A stretch of 64,000 nt of DNA from an uncultured Opitutia bacterium (GCA_903862955.1 CAIPAH010000022.1:186001-250000), one strand, 5' to 3'; shown: positions 16,937 through 26,280, counted from the stretch's first letter. Made by a program: numbers and translations. Notes: generated from the sequence alone by a model not told the origin.

Positions 16937-17731
16937 TCAACCCCGGACTGCTTTCCACACCGCAAGGCAGCTCGCCAGCAGCGCGGGCAGCTCGGCCAGC
17001 GGGATCATGTTCGGGCCGTCGGAAATCGCCTTCGAGGGATCGGGATGCGTCTCGAGGAAAAGCCCGTCCGCGCCCGCGGCCAGCGCCGCCTTGGCGAGCG
17101 GCGCCACGAATTCCCGCTGGCCGTCGCTCTTGCCGTCGCCCGCGCCCGGCAGCTGCACGCTGTGCGTGGCATCGAGGATCGTCGGGTAGCCGTTCTGCTT
17201 CATGATCGGGAACGAGCGCATGTCGACCACGAGGTTGTTGTAGCCGAACGTCGTGCCGCGCTCCGTCTGCCAGATCTCCTTCGCCTTGCCCTCACGCAGC
17301 TTGCCGGTGACATGCACCATTTCCTGCGGGGAAAGAAACTGGCCCTTCTTGACGTTGACCACGCGGCCCGTCGCCGCGGCGGCCAGGAGCAGATCGGTCT
17401 GCCGGCTGAGAAACGCGGGAATCTGGATCACGTCGCAGACCGCGGCCACCGCCGGCATCTGCACGCGCTCGTGCACGTCGGTCAGCACCGGAAATCCATA
17501 GTCGCGCTTGATCAACGCGAGCAGCTTGAGCCCCTCTTCCATCCCCGTGCCGCGCGGGCCCTTGGCCGACGTGCGGTTGGCTTTGTCGAACGAGCCCTTG
17601 AACACGAGGTTCAGCTCGGGGTGCTTTTTGCCGACCTTGACCAGAACCTCGGCCACAGCGCGGCACACGCCCTCGTTCTCGAGGGAACACGGGCCGGCGA
17701 TCAGGAGAAGTTTTTTCGGGTCAAAAAGCAT
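16937..17731 (-). CDS. kdsA: 3-deoxy-8-phosphooctulonate (KDO-8-P) synthase
   Basis: Condenses phosphoenolpyruvate with arabinose-5-phosphate, an early step of Kdo and lipopolysaccharide synthesis. Motifs: [13 protein letters not shown] at the N-terminus, [61 protein letters not shown] and [14 protein letters not shown]. The cysteine in AGPCSLE is the metal ligand of metal-dependent KdsA; metal-independent enzymes have Asn there, so this copy is predicted to be metal-dependent. It starts 19 bp after pyrG, the common pyrG-kdsA order. It implies an outer membrane with Kdo-containing glycolipid. Confidence 0.97.
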   Translation of the reverse strand: MLFDPKKLLLIAGPCSLENEGVCRAVAEVLVKVGKKHPELNLVFKGSFDKANRTSAKGPRGTGMEEGLKLLALIKRDYGFPVLTDVHERVQMPAVAAVCDVIQIPAFLSRQTDLLLAAAATGRVVNVKKGQFLSPQEMVHVTGKLREGKAKEIWQTERGTTFGYNNLVVDMRSFPIMKQNGYPTILDATHSVQLPGAGDGKSDGQREFVAPLAKAALAAGADGLFLETHPDPSKAISDGPNMIPLAELPALLASCLAVWKAVRG

Positions 17732-17750
17732 CGGCAGAACGAAATTAACT

Positions 17751-19385
17751 TCAGCGCTTGGACTTCTTTGTCCTCTTCGCCCGTTTCACGGGCCGCTGGT
17801 TCTTGATCGCCGCGGCGATGAAGGCCGCGAAGAGCGGGTGGGCCCGGTTGGGCTTCGACTGGAATTCCGGGTGGAACTGCACCGCGAGAAACCACGGGTG
17901 GTTCTTCAGCTCGATGATCTCGACGAGGTTTCGGCGCGGATTGATGCCGCTGATGATCATGCCGCCCTTCTTCAACTGGTCGACATAGGCGTTGTTGACC
18001 TCGTAGCGGTGGCGGTGCCGCTCGCGCACCGTGGGCGCGCCGTAGGCCTTCGCGGCGTGAGTGCCGGGCGTGAGCGCGCACTCGTAGCTGCCGAGCCGCA
18101 TCGTCGCGCCCTTGTCGATGATCTTCTTCTGCTCCTCCATCATGTTGATGACGGGATGGCGGGGATTGGCGTCGAACTCCGTGCTGTTCGCGCCGGCGAG
18201 CTTCAGCACATTGCGGGAGAACTCGATCACCGCGATCTGCAGGCCGAGGCAGAGGCCGTAGTAGGGAATCTTGTGCTCCCGGGCATAGCGCGCCGCGGCG
18301 ATCTTGCCCTCGGTGCCGCGGTCGCCAAAGCCGCCCGGCACCAGGATGCCGTCGAGGCCCTTCAACTTCGCGAGGCCGCCCTTCTTTTCCAAGTCCTCGG
18401 CGTCGAAGCGGATGACATTGACGCGGCAATTGTTCGCGATGCCGGCGTGGGTGATGGACTCGTAAACCGATTTGTAGGCGTCCTGCAGCTCGATGTATTT
18501 GCCCACCACGCCGATCGTGACCTCATGCGCGGGGTTGAGCAGCCGCGCGACGATCTGCTTCCAGATGTTTTTCTTGGACGGCGGATTCTTCAGCCCGAAG
18601 AGGTCGATCACGAGCTGGTCCAGGCCTTCCTTCTGCAACGCCAGCGGCAACTCGTAGATGGAGTTGGCCACGTCGGCGCACTCGATCACCGCCTTCACCG
18701 GCACATTGCAGAACATCGAAATCTTGTCGCGCAGCCCGGCATCGAGCGGATGGTCGGTGCGGCACACCAAAATGTCAGGCTGGATGCCGATCTCGCGCAA
18801 CTTCGCCACCGATTGCTGCGTGGGCTTGGTCTTCAGGTCCCCGGCCGCGGCCACGTAGGGCACCAGCGTGACATGGATGAAAATCACGTCGCTCGGCCCG
18901 ACCTCGAGCGCGAACTGCCGCATCGCCTCGAGGAACGGCAGGCCCTCGATGTCACCCGTCGTGCCGCCGATCTCGGTGATGAGGACGTCCACGTCCTTCG
19001 CGGCCGAATAAATGCGGTCCTTGATCTCGTTCGTGACGTGCGGGATCACTTGCACGGTCTTGCCGAGGTAGTCCCCGCGGCGCTCCTTCTGGATCACGCT
19101 CTCGTAAATCTGGCCGGAGCTGAGGCTGTTGAGCCGCGACAGCTTGCCGCTGGTGAACCGCTCGTAGTGGCCGAGGTCCAGGTCGGTCTCCGCGCCGTCC
19201 TCGAGCACATAGACCTCCCCGTGCTGGAAGGGGCTCATCGTGCCTGGATCAACGTTCAGGTACGGGTCGAATTTCTGGATGCGGACCTTGAGACCGCGCA
19301 GCTCAAGGAGGGCGCCAAGGGACGCCGCAGTGAGGCCCTTGCCCAGCGACGAAACCACTCCGCCAGTCACAAAAATATATTTCAC
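17751..19385 (-). CDS. pyrG: CTP synthase
   Basis: Makes CTP from UTP, ATP and glutamine. The N-terminal synthetase domain begins [17 protein letters not shown], with [20 protein letters not shown] and a substrate loop VIPHVTNEI. The C-terminal class I glutaminase carries the nucleophile Cys in YGLCLGLQ and the His-Glu pair in VQFHPEF. The start is a GTG at 19385 directly before the conserved N-terminus; no in-frame ATG is available. The C-terminus has an extra Lys/Arg-rich tail ([11 protein letters not shown]). kdsA follows in the same transcript. Confidence 0.97.
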   Translation of the reverse strand: MKYIFVTGGVVSSLGKGLTAASLGALLELRGLKVRIQKFDPYLNVDPGTMSPFQHGEVYVLEDGAETDLDLGHYERFTSGKLSRLNSLSSGQIYESVIQKERRGDYLGKTVQVIPHVTNEIKDRIYSAAKDVDVLITEIGGTTGDIEGLPFLEAMRQFALEVGPSDVIFIHVTLVPYVAAAGDLKTKPTQQSVAKLREIGIQPDILVCRTDHPLDAGLRDKISMFCNVPVKAVIECADVANSIYELPLALQKEGLDQLVIDLFGLKNPPSKKNIWKQIVARLLNPAHEVTIGVVGKYIELQDAYKSVYESITHAGIANNCRVNVIRFDAEDLEKKGGLAKLKGLDGILVPGGFGDRGTEGKIAAARYAREHKIPYYGLCLGLQIAVIEFSRNVLKLAGANSTEFDANPRHPVINMMEEQKKIIDKGATMRLGSYECALTPGTHAAKAYGAPTVRERHRHRYEVNNAYVDQLKKGGMIISGINPRRNLVEIIELKNHPWFLAVQFHPEFQSKPNRAHPLFAAFIAAAIKNQRPVKRAKRTKKSKR

Positions 19386-19455
19386 CGCATTGGGTTAAGC
19401 GGCGCTCCCAGCGGAGACAAGAAAAAGCCTGATTCGCGCCCGATTTCGCGCGGGT

Positions 19456-19659
19456 TCAGTGAAACAGCAGCCAGATCGACGCGCCCAGGCCGCCGATCAG
19501 CACCAACCCGACGAGCGCGTAGAGGCCCCACTTGAGCATCTTCGCCAGCAGCCAGATCACCGCCGCCACCACCAGCGTCAGGCACGCCACGACGAACCAG
19601 TGCGGATAACTCGCGAGCGAGTCCAGCAGCGGCTTCGGCGTGAGGTCGGGCGTGGGCAT
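19456..19659 (-). CDS. Small two-helix membrane protein (67 aa)
   Basis: The listed ORF starts far upstream in another gene's antisense; the plausible product begins at the ATG at 19659 (MPTPDLTPKPLLDSLASYPH). It has two predicted membrane helices, WFVVACLTLVVAAVIWLLA and GLYALVGLVLIGGLGASIWL, joined by a short KMLK turn. It lies just upstream of pyrG on the same strand and may share its transcript. No recognised domain. Confidence 0.6.
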   Translation of the reverse strand: MPTPDLTPKPLLDSLASYPHWFVVACLTLVVAAVIWLLAKMLKWGLYALVGLVLIGGLGASIWLLFH

Positions 19660-19743
19660 GTTGCCGTCCGTTAAGCGCGCCCTCCCCCGCCGCTCCAAGC
19701 AAAATGATTTGCCCCGCCCCGCCCCCGTCGTCCCACTGCCCGC

Positions 19744-20130
19744 ATGCAATCCAAGCCCCAGCTGCTCGCGTGGCTGACCTGCGACGGCGTCCACATCGAT
19801 CCCGGCTCCGGCAAGCACACCATCCTGGGCGTCTTTTCCAACATCAACGCCCGCCATTTCCCGGTCACGCACCCGTTCATGATCTGGTTCCTCACGCTCA
19901 CCGATTGCGCCGCCGGCTCGCACCAGATGCGTCTTTCCATGGGCCTCGAGCCGACTTCCATGCAGGTGCTGCTCGACCGCCCGTTCGAGTCGCAGAGTCC
20001 GCTGCACCGCATCAATCTCATCAACGAAATCCGCAACCTCTCCTTTCCCGCCCCCGGCGACTACTCGATTCTCGTCGAGGTGGATGAGGAACCCCTGCTG
20101 GCCACCAACCTGACCGTTTCCGGACAATGA
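19744..20130 (+). CDS. Conserved hypothetical protein, DUF6941-like (128 aa)
   Basis: Soluble beta-rich protein with no signal peptide. Segments such as CDGVHIDPGSGKHTILGVFSN, FPVTHPFMIWFLTLTD and FPAPGDYSILVEVDEEPLLATNLTV resemble a widespread family I recall as DUF6941 (DGVxxDxxTGKxTIxGxF; PGxYxFxLxxDGxxLAxxxxxV). Its stop overlaps the start of the PfkB-type kinase (ATGA), so the two are translationally coupled. Function unknown. Confidence 0.75.
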   Translation: MQSKPQLLAWLTCDGVHIDPGSGKHTILGVFSNINARHFPVTHPFMIWFLTLTDCAAGSHQMRLSMGLEPTSMQVLLDRPFESQSPLHRINLINEIRNLSFPAPGDYSILVEVDEEPLLATNLTVSGQ

Positions 20131-21134
20131 CGTCGTCCTCTTCTCCCGCCTTTGACCTCATCGGCGTCGGCAATCCCATCATGGATCTGCTCGCGCACGT
20201 CGACGATGCGTTCCTCACCCGCCATGTCGCCGGCGCCAAGGGCGGCATGGTCCTCGTGGACGACGCCGACATCGCCGCGCTCGTGCACAAGGTGCACGGC
20301 AACATCGCCCTGATGCCCGGCGGCGCCGCCGGCAACGCCACCCTCGCCGCCACCCGCCTCGGCCTGCGCACCACCTACCTCGGCAAGATCGGGGGCGACA
20401 CCACCGCGGAGCAGTATTTTGCCAACTTCACCGCGGCCGGCGGCGACGGCTCGCGCTTCAAACGCGCCGCCCTCCCCAACGGCCGCTGCCTGTCCCTCGT
20501 CACGCCCGACGGCCAGCGCACGCTCCGCACGCACCTCGGTGCGGCCATGACGCTCTCGCCAACCGAGATCACCCCCGCCGATTTCGCCGGCGTGCGTCAC
20601 GCCCTCATCGAGGGCTACCTGCTCTTCAATCCCGCCCTCGCCACCCAGGTCATCCGCACCGCCCGCGCCGCCGGCTGCCGCCTGAGCATCGACCTCGCGT
20701 CCTTCGAGGTCGTCAACGCCGCCCGCGACTGGATTTTCGCGCAGCTGCGCGAGGGCGTGGATGTCGTGTTTGCCAACGAGGACGAGGCCAGCGCGCTGTT
20801 CCAGCGCAAGGACGCCTACGAGAATTTCGCGCGCGAACTCGCCGGCTTCGGCGGCATCGCCGCGGTGAAGATGGGCGGCGACGGCGCGTGGATCGCCCAC
20901 GGCAAGCACCTCCATCGCATCGCGCCGGTCCACGCCGAACGCGTGGTGGACACGACCGGCGCCGGCGACTCCTGGGCCGCGGGTTTTCTCTACGGCCACC
21001 TGCGCGGCGCCTCCCTGCCGGCCTGCGGTGCCATCGGCTCCATCCTCGGCGCCGAAACCGTCCAGCACCTCGGCGCCGCCATCCCCGAGGTCCACTGGCC
21101 CCGCATCCGCGCACAGGTCCAGGTGCTGATGTAG
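20127..21134 (+). CDS. PfkB-family kinase, adenosine kinase-like (335 aa)
   Basis: Ribokinase-fold kinase. The N-terminal strand FDLIGVGNPIMDLLAHVDD and the substrate motif MPGGAAGNATLAATRLG resemble adenosine kinase-like proteins of Bacteroidetes and PVC bacteria. FANEDEA precedes the C-terminal PfkB signature DTTGAGDSWAAGFLYG with the catalytic Asp. Adenosine, inosine or another nucleoside or sugar is a possible substrate. Start: the ATG overlapping the stop of the preceding small gene. A near-perfect inverted repeat follows the stop. Confidence 0.85.
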   Translation: MTSSSSPAFDLIGVGNPIMDLLAHVDDAFLTRHVAGAKGGMVLVDDADIAALVHKVHGNIALMPGGAAGNATLAATRLGLRTTYLGKIGGDTTAEQYFANFTAAGGDGSRFKRAALPNGRCLSLVTPDGQRTLRTHLGAAMTLSPTEITPADFAGVRHALIEGYLLFNPALATQVIRTARAAGCRLSIDLASFEVVNAARDWIFAQLREGVDVVFANEDEASALFQRKDAYENFARELAGFGGIAAVKMGGDGAWIAHGKHLHRIAPVHAERVVDTTGAGDSWAAGFLYGHLRGASLPACGAIGSILGAETVQHLGAAIPEVHWPRIRAQVQVLM

Positions 21135-21137
21135 TTC

Positions 21138-21233
21138 GGCCACGGAACACACGGAGGACACGGCATTCGGAGCAACCCGTTCGTCCACGCGCCTTCCTGG
21201 TCTCATCCGTGTCCTCCGTGTGTTCCGTGGGCC
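21138..21233. repeat. Near-perfect ACACGGA-word inverted repeat
   Basis: The left arm 21138-21163 begins ggccacggaacacacggagg; the reverse complement of the right arm (21207-21233) reads the same apart from one extra base. A 43 bp unrelated loop separates them. It lies between the PfkB kinase and the ABC operon, same strand. A single arm of the same word (ttccgtgccttccgtgcctt) is also present at 23696-23720. Confidence 0.85.
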
Positions 21234-21297
21234 CAAATTCCCGGTAACCTTTCCCACAGTTCCGAGTTTCCGAGTCATTCCAGCCACAACTGAACCC

Positions 21298-22215
21298 ATG
21301 CTTTCGCTTCGCTCCGTCACCAAGCGCTACGGTGCGCTGACCGCGCTTGACGGGGTGTCCCTGGACATTGCCCGCGGCGAATTCTTCGGCCTGCTCGGCC
21401 CCAACGGTGCCGGCAAGTCCACCCTGATGTCACTCGCCGCCGGCCTGCGCACGCCCGACGCCGGCGCGCTGACCCTCGACGGCATCGTCATCTCGCCCGC
21501 CGATCCCGCCAGCCGGATCCCAATGGGCCTGGTGCCGCAGTCGATCGCGCTCTTCCAGGATCTCAGCGCCGAGCAAAACCTTCGCGTCTTCGGCGAACTC
21601 TACGGACTGCACGGCGCGGAGCTGCGCACGCGCATTGACGAGTCGCTGGCCGCTGTCGGCCTGGCGGAACGGCGGAAGGACCCGGTGAAAAATTTCTCCG
21701 GCGGCATGCAGCGCCGGCTCAACCTCATCACCGCCCTGCTGCACCGGCCGAAGCTCCTGCTCTGCGACGAGCCGACCGTCGGCGTCGACCCGCAGTCGCG
21801 CAACGCGATCTTCGACTACCTCGAAAAGTGCAACCGCGAGGGCCTCACGATCATCTACTCCACCCATTACATGGAGGAAGCCACGCGGCTCTGCTCGCGC
21901 ATCGGCATCATCGACCACGGCAAAATCCACGCGCTGGGCACGCTCGACGAGCTGCTCACCCGGCTGCCCTTCGAGGAGGAAATCGTTTTCCCCGTCAGCC
22001 CTGCCAGCGACGCCCTTGCGGCCCAGCTGCGAAACAACGGCGAGCTCGCGACGCTCGACGGCCGCCACCGCTTCCGCCCGCGGCCGGATTTCAAGTTGTC
22101 CGCGTTTTACGCCCAGGCCGAGGCCCTCGGACTGCCCCCGCGGAATTTCACCGCGGCGCGGCCCTCCCTCGAGGCCGTGTTCCTCCACCTGACCGGCCGC
22201 ACCCTCCGCGAGTAG
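21298..22215 (+). CDS. ABC transporter ATP-binding protein, NatA/ABC-2 type (305 aa)
   Basis: ATPase of an ABC-2 exporter. Walker A GPNGAGKST, Q-loop region LVPQSIALFQDL, signature NFSGGMQRRLN, Walker B LLLCDEPTVGVDP and H-loop IIYSTHYMEEA. After residue 215 there is a DUF4162-like accessory tail ending LEAVFLHLTGRTLRE. The start at 21298 (MLSLRSVTKRYGALTALDGV) is the usual family start. The cognate permease begins 53 bp downstream. The exported substrate is unknown. Confidence 0.92.
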   Translation: MLSLRSVTKRYGALTALDGVSLDIARGEFFGLLGPNGAGKSTLMSLAAGLRTPDAGALTLDGIVISPADPASRIPMGLVPQSIALFQDLSAEQNLRVFGELYGLHGAELRTRIDESLAAVGLAERRKDPVKNFSGGMQRRLNLITALLHRPKLLLCDEPTVGVDPQSRNAIFDYLEKCNREGLTIIYSTHYMEEATRLCSRIGIIDHGKIHALGTLDELLTRLPFEEEIVFPVSPASDALAAQLRNNGELATLDGRHRFRPRPDFKLSAFYAQAEALGLPPRNFTAARPSLEAVFLHLTGRTLRE

Positions 22216-22268
22216 CTTCTTTCATTCATCGCCCCTCGCCTCGCGCCCATCGCCTGTCGCTTCGACCC

Positions 22269-23663
22269 ATGTCCGTCATCCTCACTCTCGTCCGCAAGGA
22301 CATCGCGAACTTCCGCCGCAACCGCGCGGCCGTGGTCGTCACCTTCCTCGTGCCGGTCGTGCTGATCTACATCTTCGGCTGGGTCTTCGGGCTGAATCAA
22401 AAGGACACCGGTCCGACCGGCATCCGCATCGCCGTGGTCAACGCCAGCGACAACCCCGCCGCCGCCAAGCTCGTGGACGCGCTCAAGGCCGAAAAGGCCT
22501 TCAACGTCATCACGACCACGACCAACCCCGACAAATCCACGCGCCCGCTCACCGAGGAGGACCTGCGCCCGATGATCGAGGACGATCGTTTCCGCTACGC
22601 CGTCGTCATCCCGGCCGACGTGGTCAGCACGAAGACCATCGGCCTGCACCTGAAAATCTTCTCCGATCCGCGCAACGACATCGAGTCACAGACCGTCAAC
22701 GGCCTGCTCCAGAAGACCATTTTCTCCAACGTCCCGCAGCTGCTCGGCCAGTCGCTCCAGGCGCGCGCCAAGGATTTCCTCGGCGGCGGACGCTTCACCC
22801 AGTTCAACCGCGGCATCGCCGACACCGTCGCCAGCGCCTTCGGCGGTGACCCCGCCGCGATCCAGCGCACCATCGAGTCGGGCAGCTTCGGCCTCGACCG
22901 CCTCACCACGCCCGCCAAGCCCGCCGATCCGTCGCTGCGCCGCCTCGACTCGACGGATCCCAAGGCCGCGGCCGCGCCACCCGCCGCGCCGGCCGACGAC
23001 TTCTTCTCGCGCCTCATCAAGATCGATGACGTGCAGGTCGTGGGCAAAAACGTGCGGAGCCCCGCGGCGACACGCCTGGTCGGCGGCTGGGCCATCATGT
23101 TCCTGCTGTTCGCGGTGAGCGGCGGCGCCACGGCGTATTTCGACGAGGCCAACACCGGCGTCTTCCAACGCATCCTGTCCGCGCCCGTCAGTCGCGCCCA
23201 GTTGCTCTGGAGCCGTTTCTTCTATGGCGTCCTGCTCGGCCTGATCCAACTCCTCTCGATGTTCGTCGCCGGCAAATTCATGTATGGCATCGATATCTTC
23301 AGCCATCTGGGCAACCTCATCGCCATCAGCATTTTTGCCGCCGCCGCCTGCTCCTCGTTCGGCATGTTGATCGCTGCGCTCGCACCCAACGCCGCCGCCG
23401 CCAACGGGCTGTCGACCCTCCTCGTCATGGTGATGAGCGCGACCGGGGGCGCGTGGTTCCCGATGAGTTTCATGCCTGAGTTCATGCAGAAAATCGGCAA
23501 GTTCACCGTCGTTTACTGGTCGATGGAAGGATTCCTCCAAGTCCTCTGGGCCCAGCGCACCTTCGTCCAGCTGCTCCCCACTCTCGGAATCCTCCTCGGC
23601 ATCACTCTGGCTGTGATGTTCGTCGCCATCTGGCGGCTGAATAAAAAGGCGATCTTCGCGTAA
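22269..23663 (+). CDS. ABC-2 type permease (464 aa)
   Basis: Membrane partner of the preceding ATPase. One N-terminal membrane helix (VVVTFLVPVVLIYIFGWVFG) leads to a large extracytoplasmic loop of about 230 residues with an Ala/Pro-rich part (KAAAAPPAAPADDF). Four to five helices follow (WAIMFLLFAVSGGATAYFDE, GVLLGLIQLLSMFVAGKFM, LGILLGITLAVMFVAIW), as in ABC2_membrane_3/NatB-type permeases. The phrase TGGAWFPMSFMPEFMQ is typical. Start: ATG at 22269 (MSVILTLVRKDIANFRRN); the listed ORF begins far inside the ATPase gene in another frame. Confidence 0.9.
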   Translation: MSVILTLVRKDIANFRRNRAAVVVTFLVPVVLIYIFGWVFGLNQKDTGPTGIRIAVVNASDNPAAAKLVDALKAEKAFNVITTTTNPDKSTRPLTEEDLRPMIEDDRFRYAVVIPADVVSTKTIGLHLKIFSDPRNDIESQTVNGLLQKTIFSNVPQLLGQSLQARAKDFLGGGRFTQFNRGIADTVASAFGGDPAAIQRTIESGSFGLDRLTTPAKPADPSLRRLDSTDPKAAAAPPAAPADDFFSRLIKIDDVQVVGKNVRSPAATRLVGGWAIMFLLFAVSGGATAYFDEANTGVFQRILSAPVSRAQLLWSRFFYGVLLGLIQLLSMFVAGKFMYGIDIFSHLGNLIAISIFAAAACSSFGMLIAALAPNAAAANGLSTLLVMVMSATGGAWFPMSFMPEFMQKIGKFTVVYWSMEGFLQVLWAQRTFVQLLPTLGILLGITLAVMFVAIWRLNKKAIFA

Positions 23664-23735
23664 TGCAGGACGGGGTTGCCCGTCATTTGCCTTTTTCCGT
23701 GCCTTCCGTGCCTTCCGTGGTTTCCTACCGGGAGC

Positions 23736-25046
23736 ATGTCCGCCGATCTCACCCAGCTCGTCACTTCCCTCGCGCAGCGCGCCCGCGTTGCGGCACTCGT
23801 GCTGGCTACGACCCCGACGGCCGCCAAGAATGCCGCCCTGGCCAAGCTCGCGGACCTGATTGACGCCTCCCACGCCCCGCTGCTCGCCGCCAACGCCCGC
23901 GATCTCGCGTCGCCCGAGGCCGCGGCGCTCAGTCCCGCCGCCCGCGACCGGCTCACGCTCAACGCCGCCCGTCTCAAGCACCTCGCCGAGTCGGTGCGCG
24001 AGGTCGCGGCGCTGCCCGACGCGGTCGGCGACGTCCTCGAGGATTTCACCCGCCCCAACGGCCTGCACATCCGCAAGCTGCGCGTCCCAATTGGCGTCAT
24101 CGGCATCATCTACGAGGCCCGGCCCAACGTCACCATCGACTGCGCCGTCCTCTGCCTCAAGAGCGGCAACGCCTGCATCCTCCGAGGCGGGAAGGAATGC
24201 TTTTATACCAATACGGCCCTCGTTGAATTGATCCGACGTGCGCTGGCTGAAACGGCCGCCTCGCCCTCCGTAGCCTTGGCGAAGGAGGGCCGGCTGCCCG
24301 TCGACGCCGTGCAGCTCGTGCCCACCACCGACCGCGCCGCCCTCACCGCGCTGCTCAAGCTCGACACGCTCATCCATTGCCTCATCCCGCGCGGCGGCGA
24401 GAGCCTCATCCGTTTCGTGGCGGAGAACTCCACCATCCCCGTCATCAAGCACTACCGCGGCGTGTGCTTCGTTTACGTCGACGCTGCCGCCGACCTGGCC
24501 ATGGCGGAGGCCATCACCGTCAACGCCAAGGCCTCGCGCCCCAGCGCCTGCAACGCCGCCGAGCAACTGCTGATCCACCGCACGGTCGCCGAAAAATTTC
24601 TGCCGGCCGTCGCCCGCGCGCTCGTGGCGAAAAAGGTTTCCCTCCGCTGCGACGCCGCCAGCGCCGCCCTGCTCGCCGCCGCGAAGATCCCGTACTCCGC
24701 GGCCACGGACGCCGACTACACGACCGAGTTTCTCGATTACATCATCGCCATCCGCGTGGTGGATTCGCTCGACGACGCCATCGCGACAATCAACCGCGAC
24801 AGCTCCAACCACAGCGACGCGATCGTAACCGCCGACGCCACGGCCGCGCGCCGTTTCCTCGCCGAAGTCGACAGCGCCACGGTCTACTGGAACGCCAGCA
24901 CGCGTTTCACGGACGGTTTCGAATTCGGCTATGGCGCCGAGATCGGCATCAGCACCGACCGGCTCCACGCCCGCGGCCCGATGGGCCTGCGCGAACTCTG
25001 CACGCACAAGTTCGTGATTGAGGGAACCGGCCAGGTCCGCGCGTGA
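23736..25046 (+). CDS. proA: Gamma-glutamyl phosphate reductase
   Basis: Second step of proline synthesis: NADPH-dependent reduction of gamma-glutamyl phosphate. Motifs: RIPIGVIGIIYEARPNVT-like RVPIGVIGIIYEARPN, SGNACILRGGKE, the catalytic Cys in RPSACNAAEQLLIH, and ASTRFTDGFEFGYGAEIGIST. A GGGAG ribosome site sits just before the ATG at 23736 (436 aa). Between LAET and LPVDAVQL the protein has about 12 extra residues (ASPSVALAKEG) encoded by a palindrome at 24263-24290, where other ProA proteins run straight through. No proB is nearby. Confidence 0.95.
   Translation: MSADLTQLVTSLAQRARVAALVLATTPTAAKNAALAKLADLIDASHAPLLAANARDLASPEAAALSPAARDRLTLNAARLKHLAESVREVAALPDAVGDVLEDFTRPNGLHIRKLRVPIGVIGIIYEARPNVTIDCAVLCLKSGNACILRGGKECFYTNTALVELIRRALAETAASPSVALAKEGRLPVDAVQLVPTTDRAALTALLKLDTLIHCLIPRGGESLIRFVAENSTIPVIKHYRGVCFVYVDAAADLAMAEAITVNAKASRPSACNAAEQLLIHRTVAEKFLPAVARALVAKKVSLRCDAASAALLAAAKIPYSAATDADYTTEFLDYIIAIRVVDSLDDAIATINRDSSNHSDAIVTADATAARRFLAEVDSATVYWNASTRFTDGFEFGYGAEIGISTDRLHARGPMGLRELCTHKFVIEGTGQVRA
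24263..24290. repeat. Palindrome apparently inserted in frame in proA
   Basis: The sequence starts gccctccgtagccttggcga and ends ggagggc, so its ends are exact inverted 7-mers (GCCCTCC/GGAGGGC). A similar word (ccgtaggctcggcgaaggag) occurs inside the sulfatase-like gene at 36491-36511. The reading frame of proA is preserved. Confidence 0.7.
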
Positions 25047-25057
25047 CCCACTGCTCC

Positions 25058-25216
25058 ATGCGTCCAAGCCGCCGCCCGTCCGCCACCCTCGTCTTCGCCG
25101 CGCTGCTCGTTCTTGCCAGCCTCGCCGGTTGCAGCACCGTGCGCGGTTGGGCCCAGGGCGGCTCCGGCCATTCCCCCACCGCCGGAGCCACGGTCAGCCT
25201 GCCCCTCGGAAAATAG
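25058..25216 (+). CDS. Small lipoprotein (52 aa), too short for the ORF track
   Basis: An open frame from the ATG at 25058 to the TAG at 25214 encodes MRPSRRPSATLVFAALLVLA, then SLAGCSTVRGWAQGG. This is a basic n-region, hydrophobic core and lipobox (SLAGC) with the acylated Cys at 25, and a short mature part ending VSLPLGK. It follows proA by 11 bp on the same strand. Function unknown; it could be a small entericidin-like or structural lipoprotein. Confidence 0.65.
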   Translation: MRPSRRPSATLVFAALLVLASLAGCSTVRGWAQGGSGHSPTAGATVSLPLGK

Positions 25217-25288
25217 GCGGGCCGGATCGCCCGACCCTTTTTGCTGGATTGCAGGGAACCCGCCCGCATCCAAACTGAACTGATAGCC

Positions 25289-25951
25289 ATGCCTTACCCC
25301 CTTCGCTCTTCCACGCTGGTGACCGCGGCTTTCGCCTTGCTGCTCGCGACCGGTGGGCGGGCGCAAACGGCGCCTTCCGCTTCGACCGAACCCGCCGCGA
25401 ATCCGGTGACCGACCCCGCGAAGACCCCACCCGCGCCGGCGGCCGACGCCAATCGCCCCGCGCCGCAACATGCCCGCGTCATGTCCGACGAAGTCGCCGC
25501 GACCCTCGCCAGTGGCATGCCGAAATACAACCCGCCGCCCAAGTTGCCTGAGCCTTCGCCAGAGGACGAGGCCAAGGACCTGCGCGATACCGACAAGCCG
25601 AAGAACCGCATCATCCGACTGCCGAGATACACCGTCACCGAACCCAAGCCGCCGGTGTTCAGTGAACGCAACCTGCACACCAAGTCCGAGCGCACCGACA
25701 TGGCGCTCAAAAGATATTACGGCCTCAAGATCGGCAATTTCGGCGGTACGAACAACTCCACCGCCCTGCTCATGTATGACGAACAGGAACGGCTGGACAA
25801 CCTAGCCGACCTGAAGGACGAAGCGAAGACCGCCAAGCGCTCCGGCGACTCCGGCGCGTCCGACTACATTTCCAAGGAAACCAACCGCGCCTTCTACCGC
25901 CCGTCCGACTTCGGTTGGAACAGCGACGTCGGCCCTCCCACGGGCAAATAG
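25289..25951 (+). CDS. Secreted hypothetical protein (220 aa)
   Basis: A signal peptide (STLVTAAFALLLATGGRAQ) is followed by a Pro/Ala-rich low-complexity region to about residue 65. A charged C-terminal part carries IIRLPRYTVTEPKPPVFSER and ALKRYYGLKIGNFGGTNNST. The phrase RLPRYTVTE resembles short linkers found in secreted Opitutaceae proteins, but I know no named domain. The start at 25289 puts the signal peptide at the N-terminus. It may be lineage-restricted. The C-terminus ends at a TAGGTCGGG-type repeat. Confidence 0.65.
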   Translation: MPYPLRSSTLVTAAFALLLATGGRAQTAPSASTEPAANPVTDPAKTPPAPAADANRPAPQHARVMSDEVAATLASGMPKYNPPPKLPEPSPEDEAKDLRDTDKPKNRIIRLPRYTVTEPKPPVFSERNLHTKSERTDMALKRYYGLKIGNFGGTNNSTALLMYDEQERLDNLADLKDEAKTAKRSGDSGASDYISKETNRAFYRPSDFGWNSDVGPPTGK

Positions 25952-25993
25952 CCGAGGGCTTTCCTCGGACGTCAGGCGTAAAGCCCGACCTAC
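25952..25993. repeat. TAGGTCGGGCTTTACGCC palindromic element between convergent genes
   Basis: The left part 25952-25968 (ccgagggctttcctcgg) is itself a hairpin. The right part 25971-25993 is the reverse complement of GTAGGTCGGGCTTTACGCC. The right part supplies the TAG stop of the minus-strand gene 25990-26271. The same words are found at 44017-44073 and 36468-36575. Confidence 0.7.
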
Positions 25994-26271
25994 AACAATG
26001 CGCGCGTGATGGCCTCGCGTTCCGCGTCCAGCGTCACGCTCTTCGCCGGCGGCGTCCGGCCGGCCTTCGCATACCAATAACGCGCGTTGGCCAGGTCTCC
26101 TTCCTTCCGATGCAAGTAGGCATGCACCCAGCTGCCCGCGGCGCCCTCGTCCTCCTGCGCGAGAGTGTGAGCACGCGTCCAGTCTCCGTGCGCGTCCTGC
26201 CAGAGCGCTGCCAGCGCCGGCGACACGTCGGGAGGCACGGCGCCGGCGGACATAAATTCCTCAAATGACAT
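25990..26271 (-). CDS. Conserved hypothetical protein (93 aa)
   Basis: Small soluble protein matching a widespread uncharacterised family I recognise by its phrases: LSPALxALWxDAxGDWxxAH (here VSPALAALWQDAHGDWTRAH), SWVHAYLHRKEGDLANARYWY and DAEREAITRALL. It is helical and possibly TPR-like. It is divergent from birA, with starts only about 9 bp apart. Its stop codon lies in a TAGGTCGGG-type repeat. Function unknown. Confidence 0.8.
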   Translation of the reverse strand: MSFEEFMSAGAVPPDVSPALAALWQDAHGDWTRAHTLAQEDEGAAGSWVHAYLHRKEGDLANARYWYAKAGRTPPAKSVTLDAEREAITRALL

Positions 26272-26280
26272 TTGCCCACT

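Noticed and set aside
21828-22268. Upstream extension of the ABC permease ORF into the ATPase gene
   Set aside because: The extension is an overlapping frame of the ATPase gene, Pro/Arg-rich; the permease begins at MSVILTLVRKD.
22686-25067. 793-aa minus-strand open frame opposite the ABC permease and proA
   Set aside because: It crosses two unrelated genes on the other strand; no recognisable motif.
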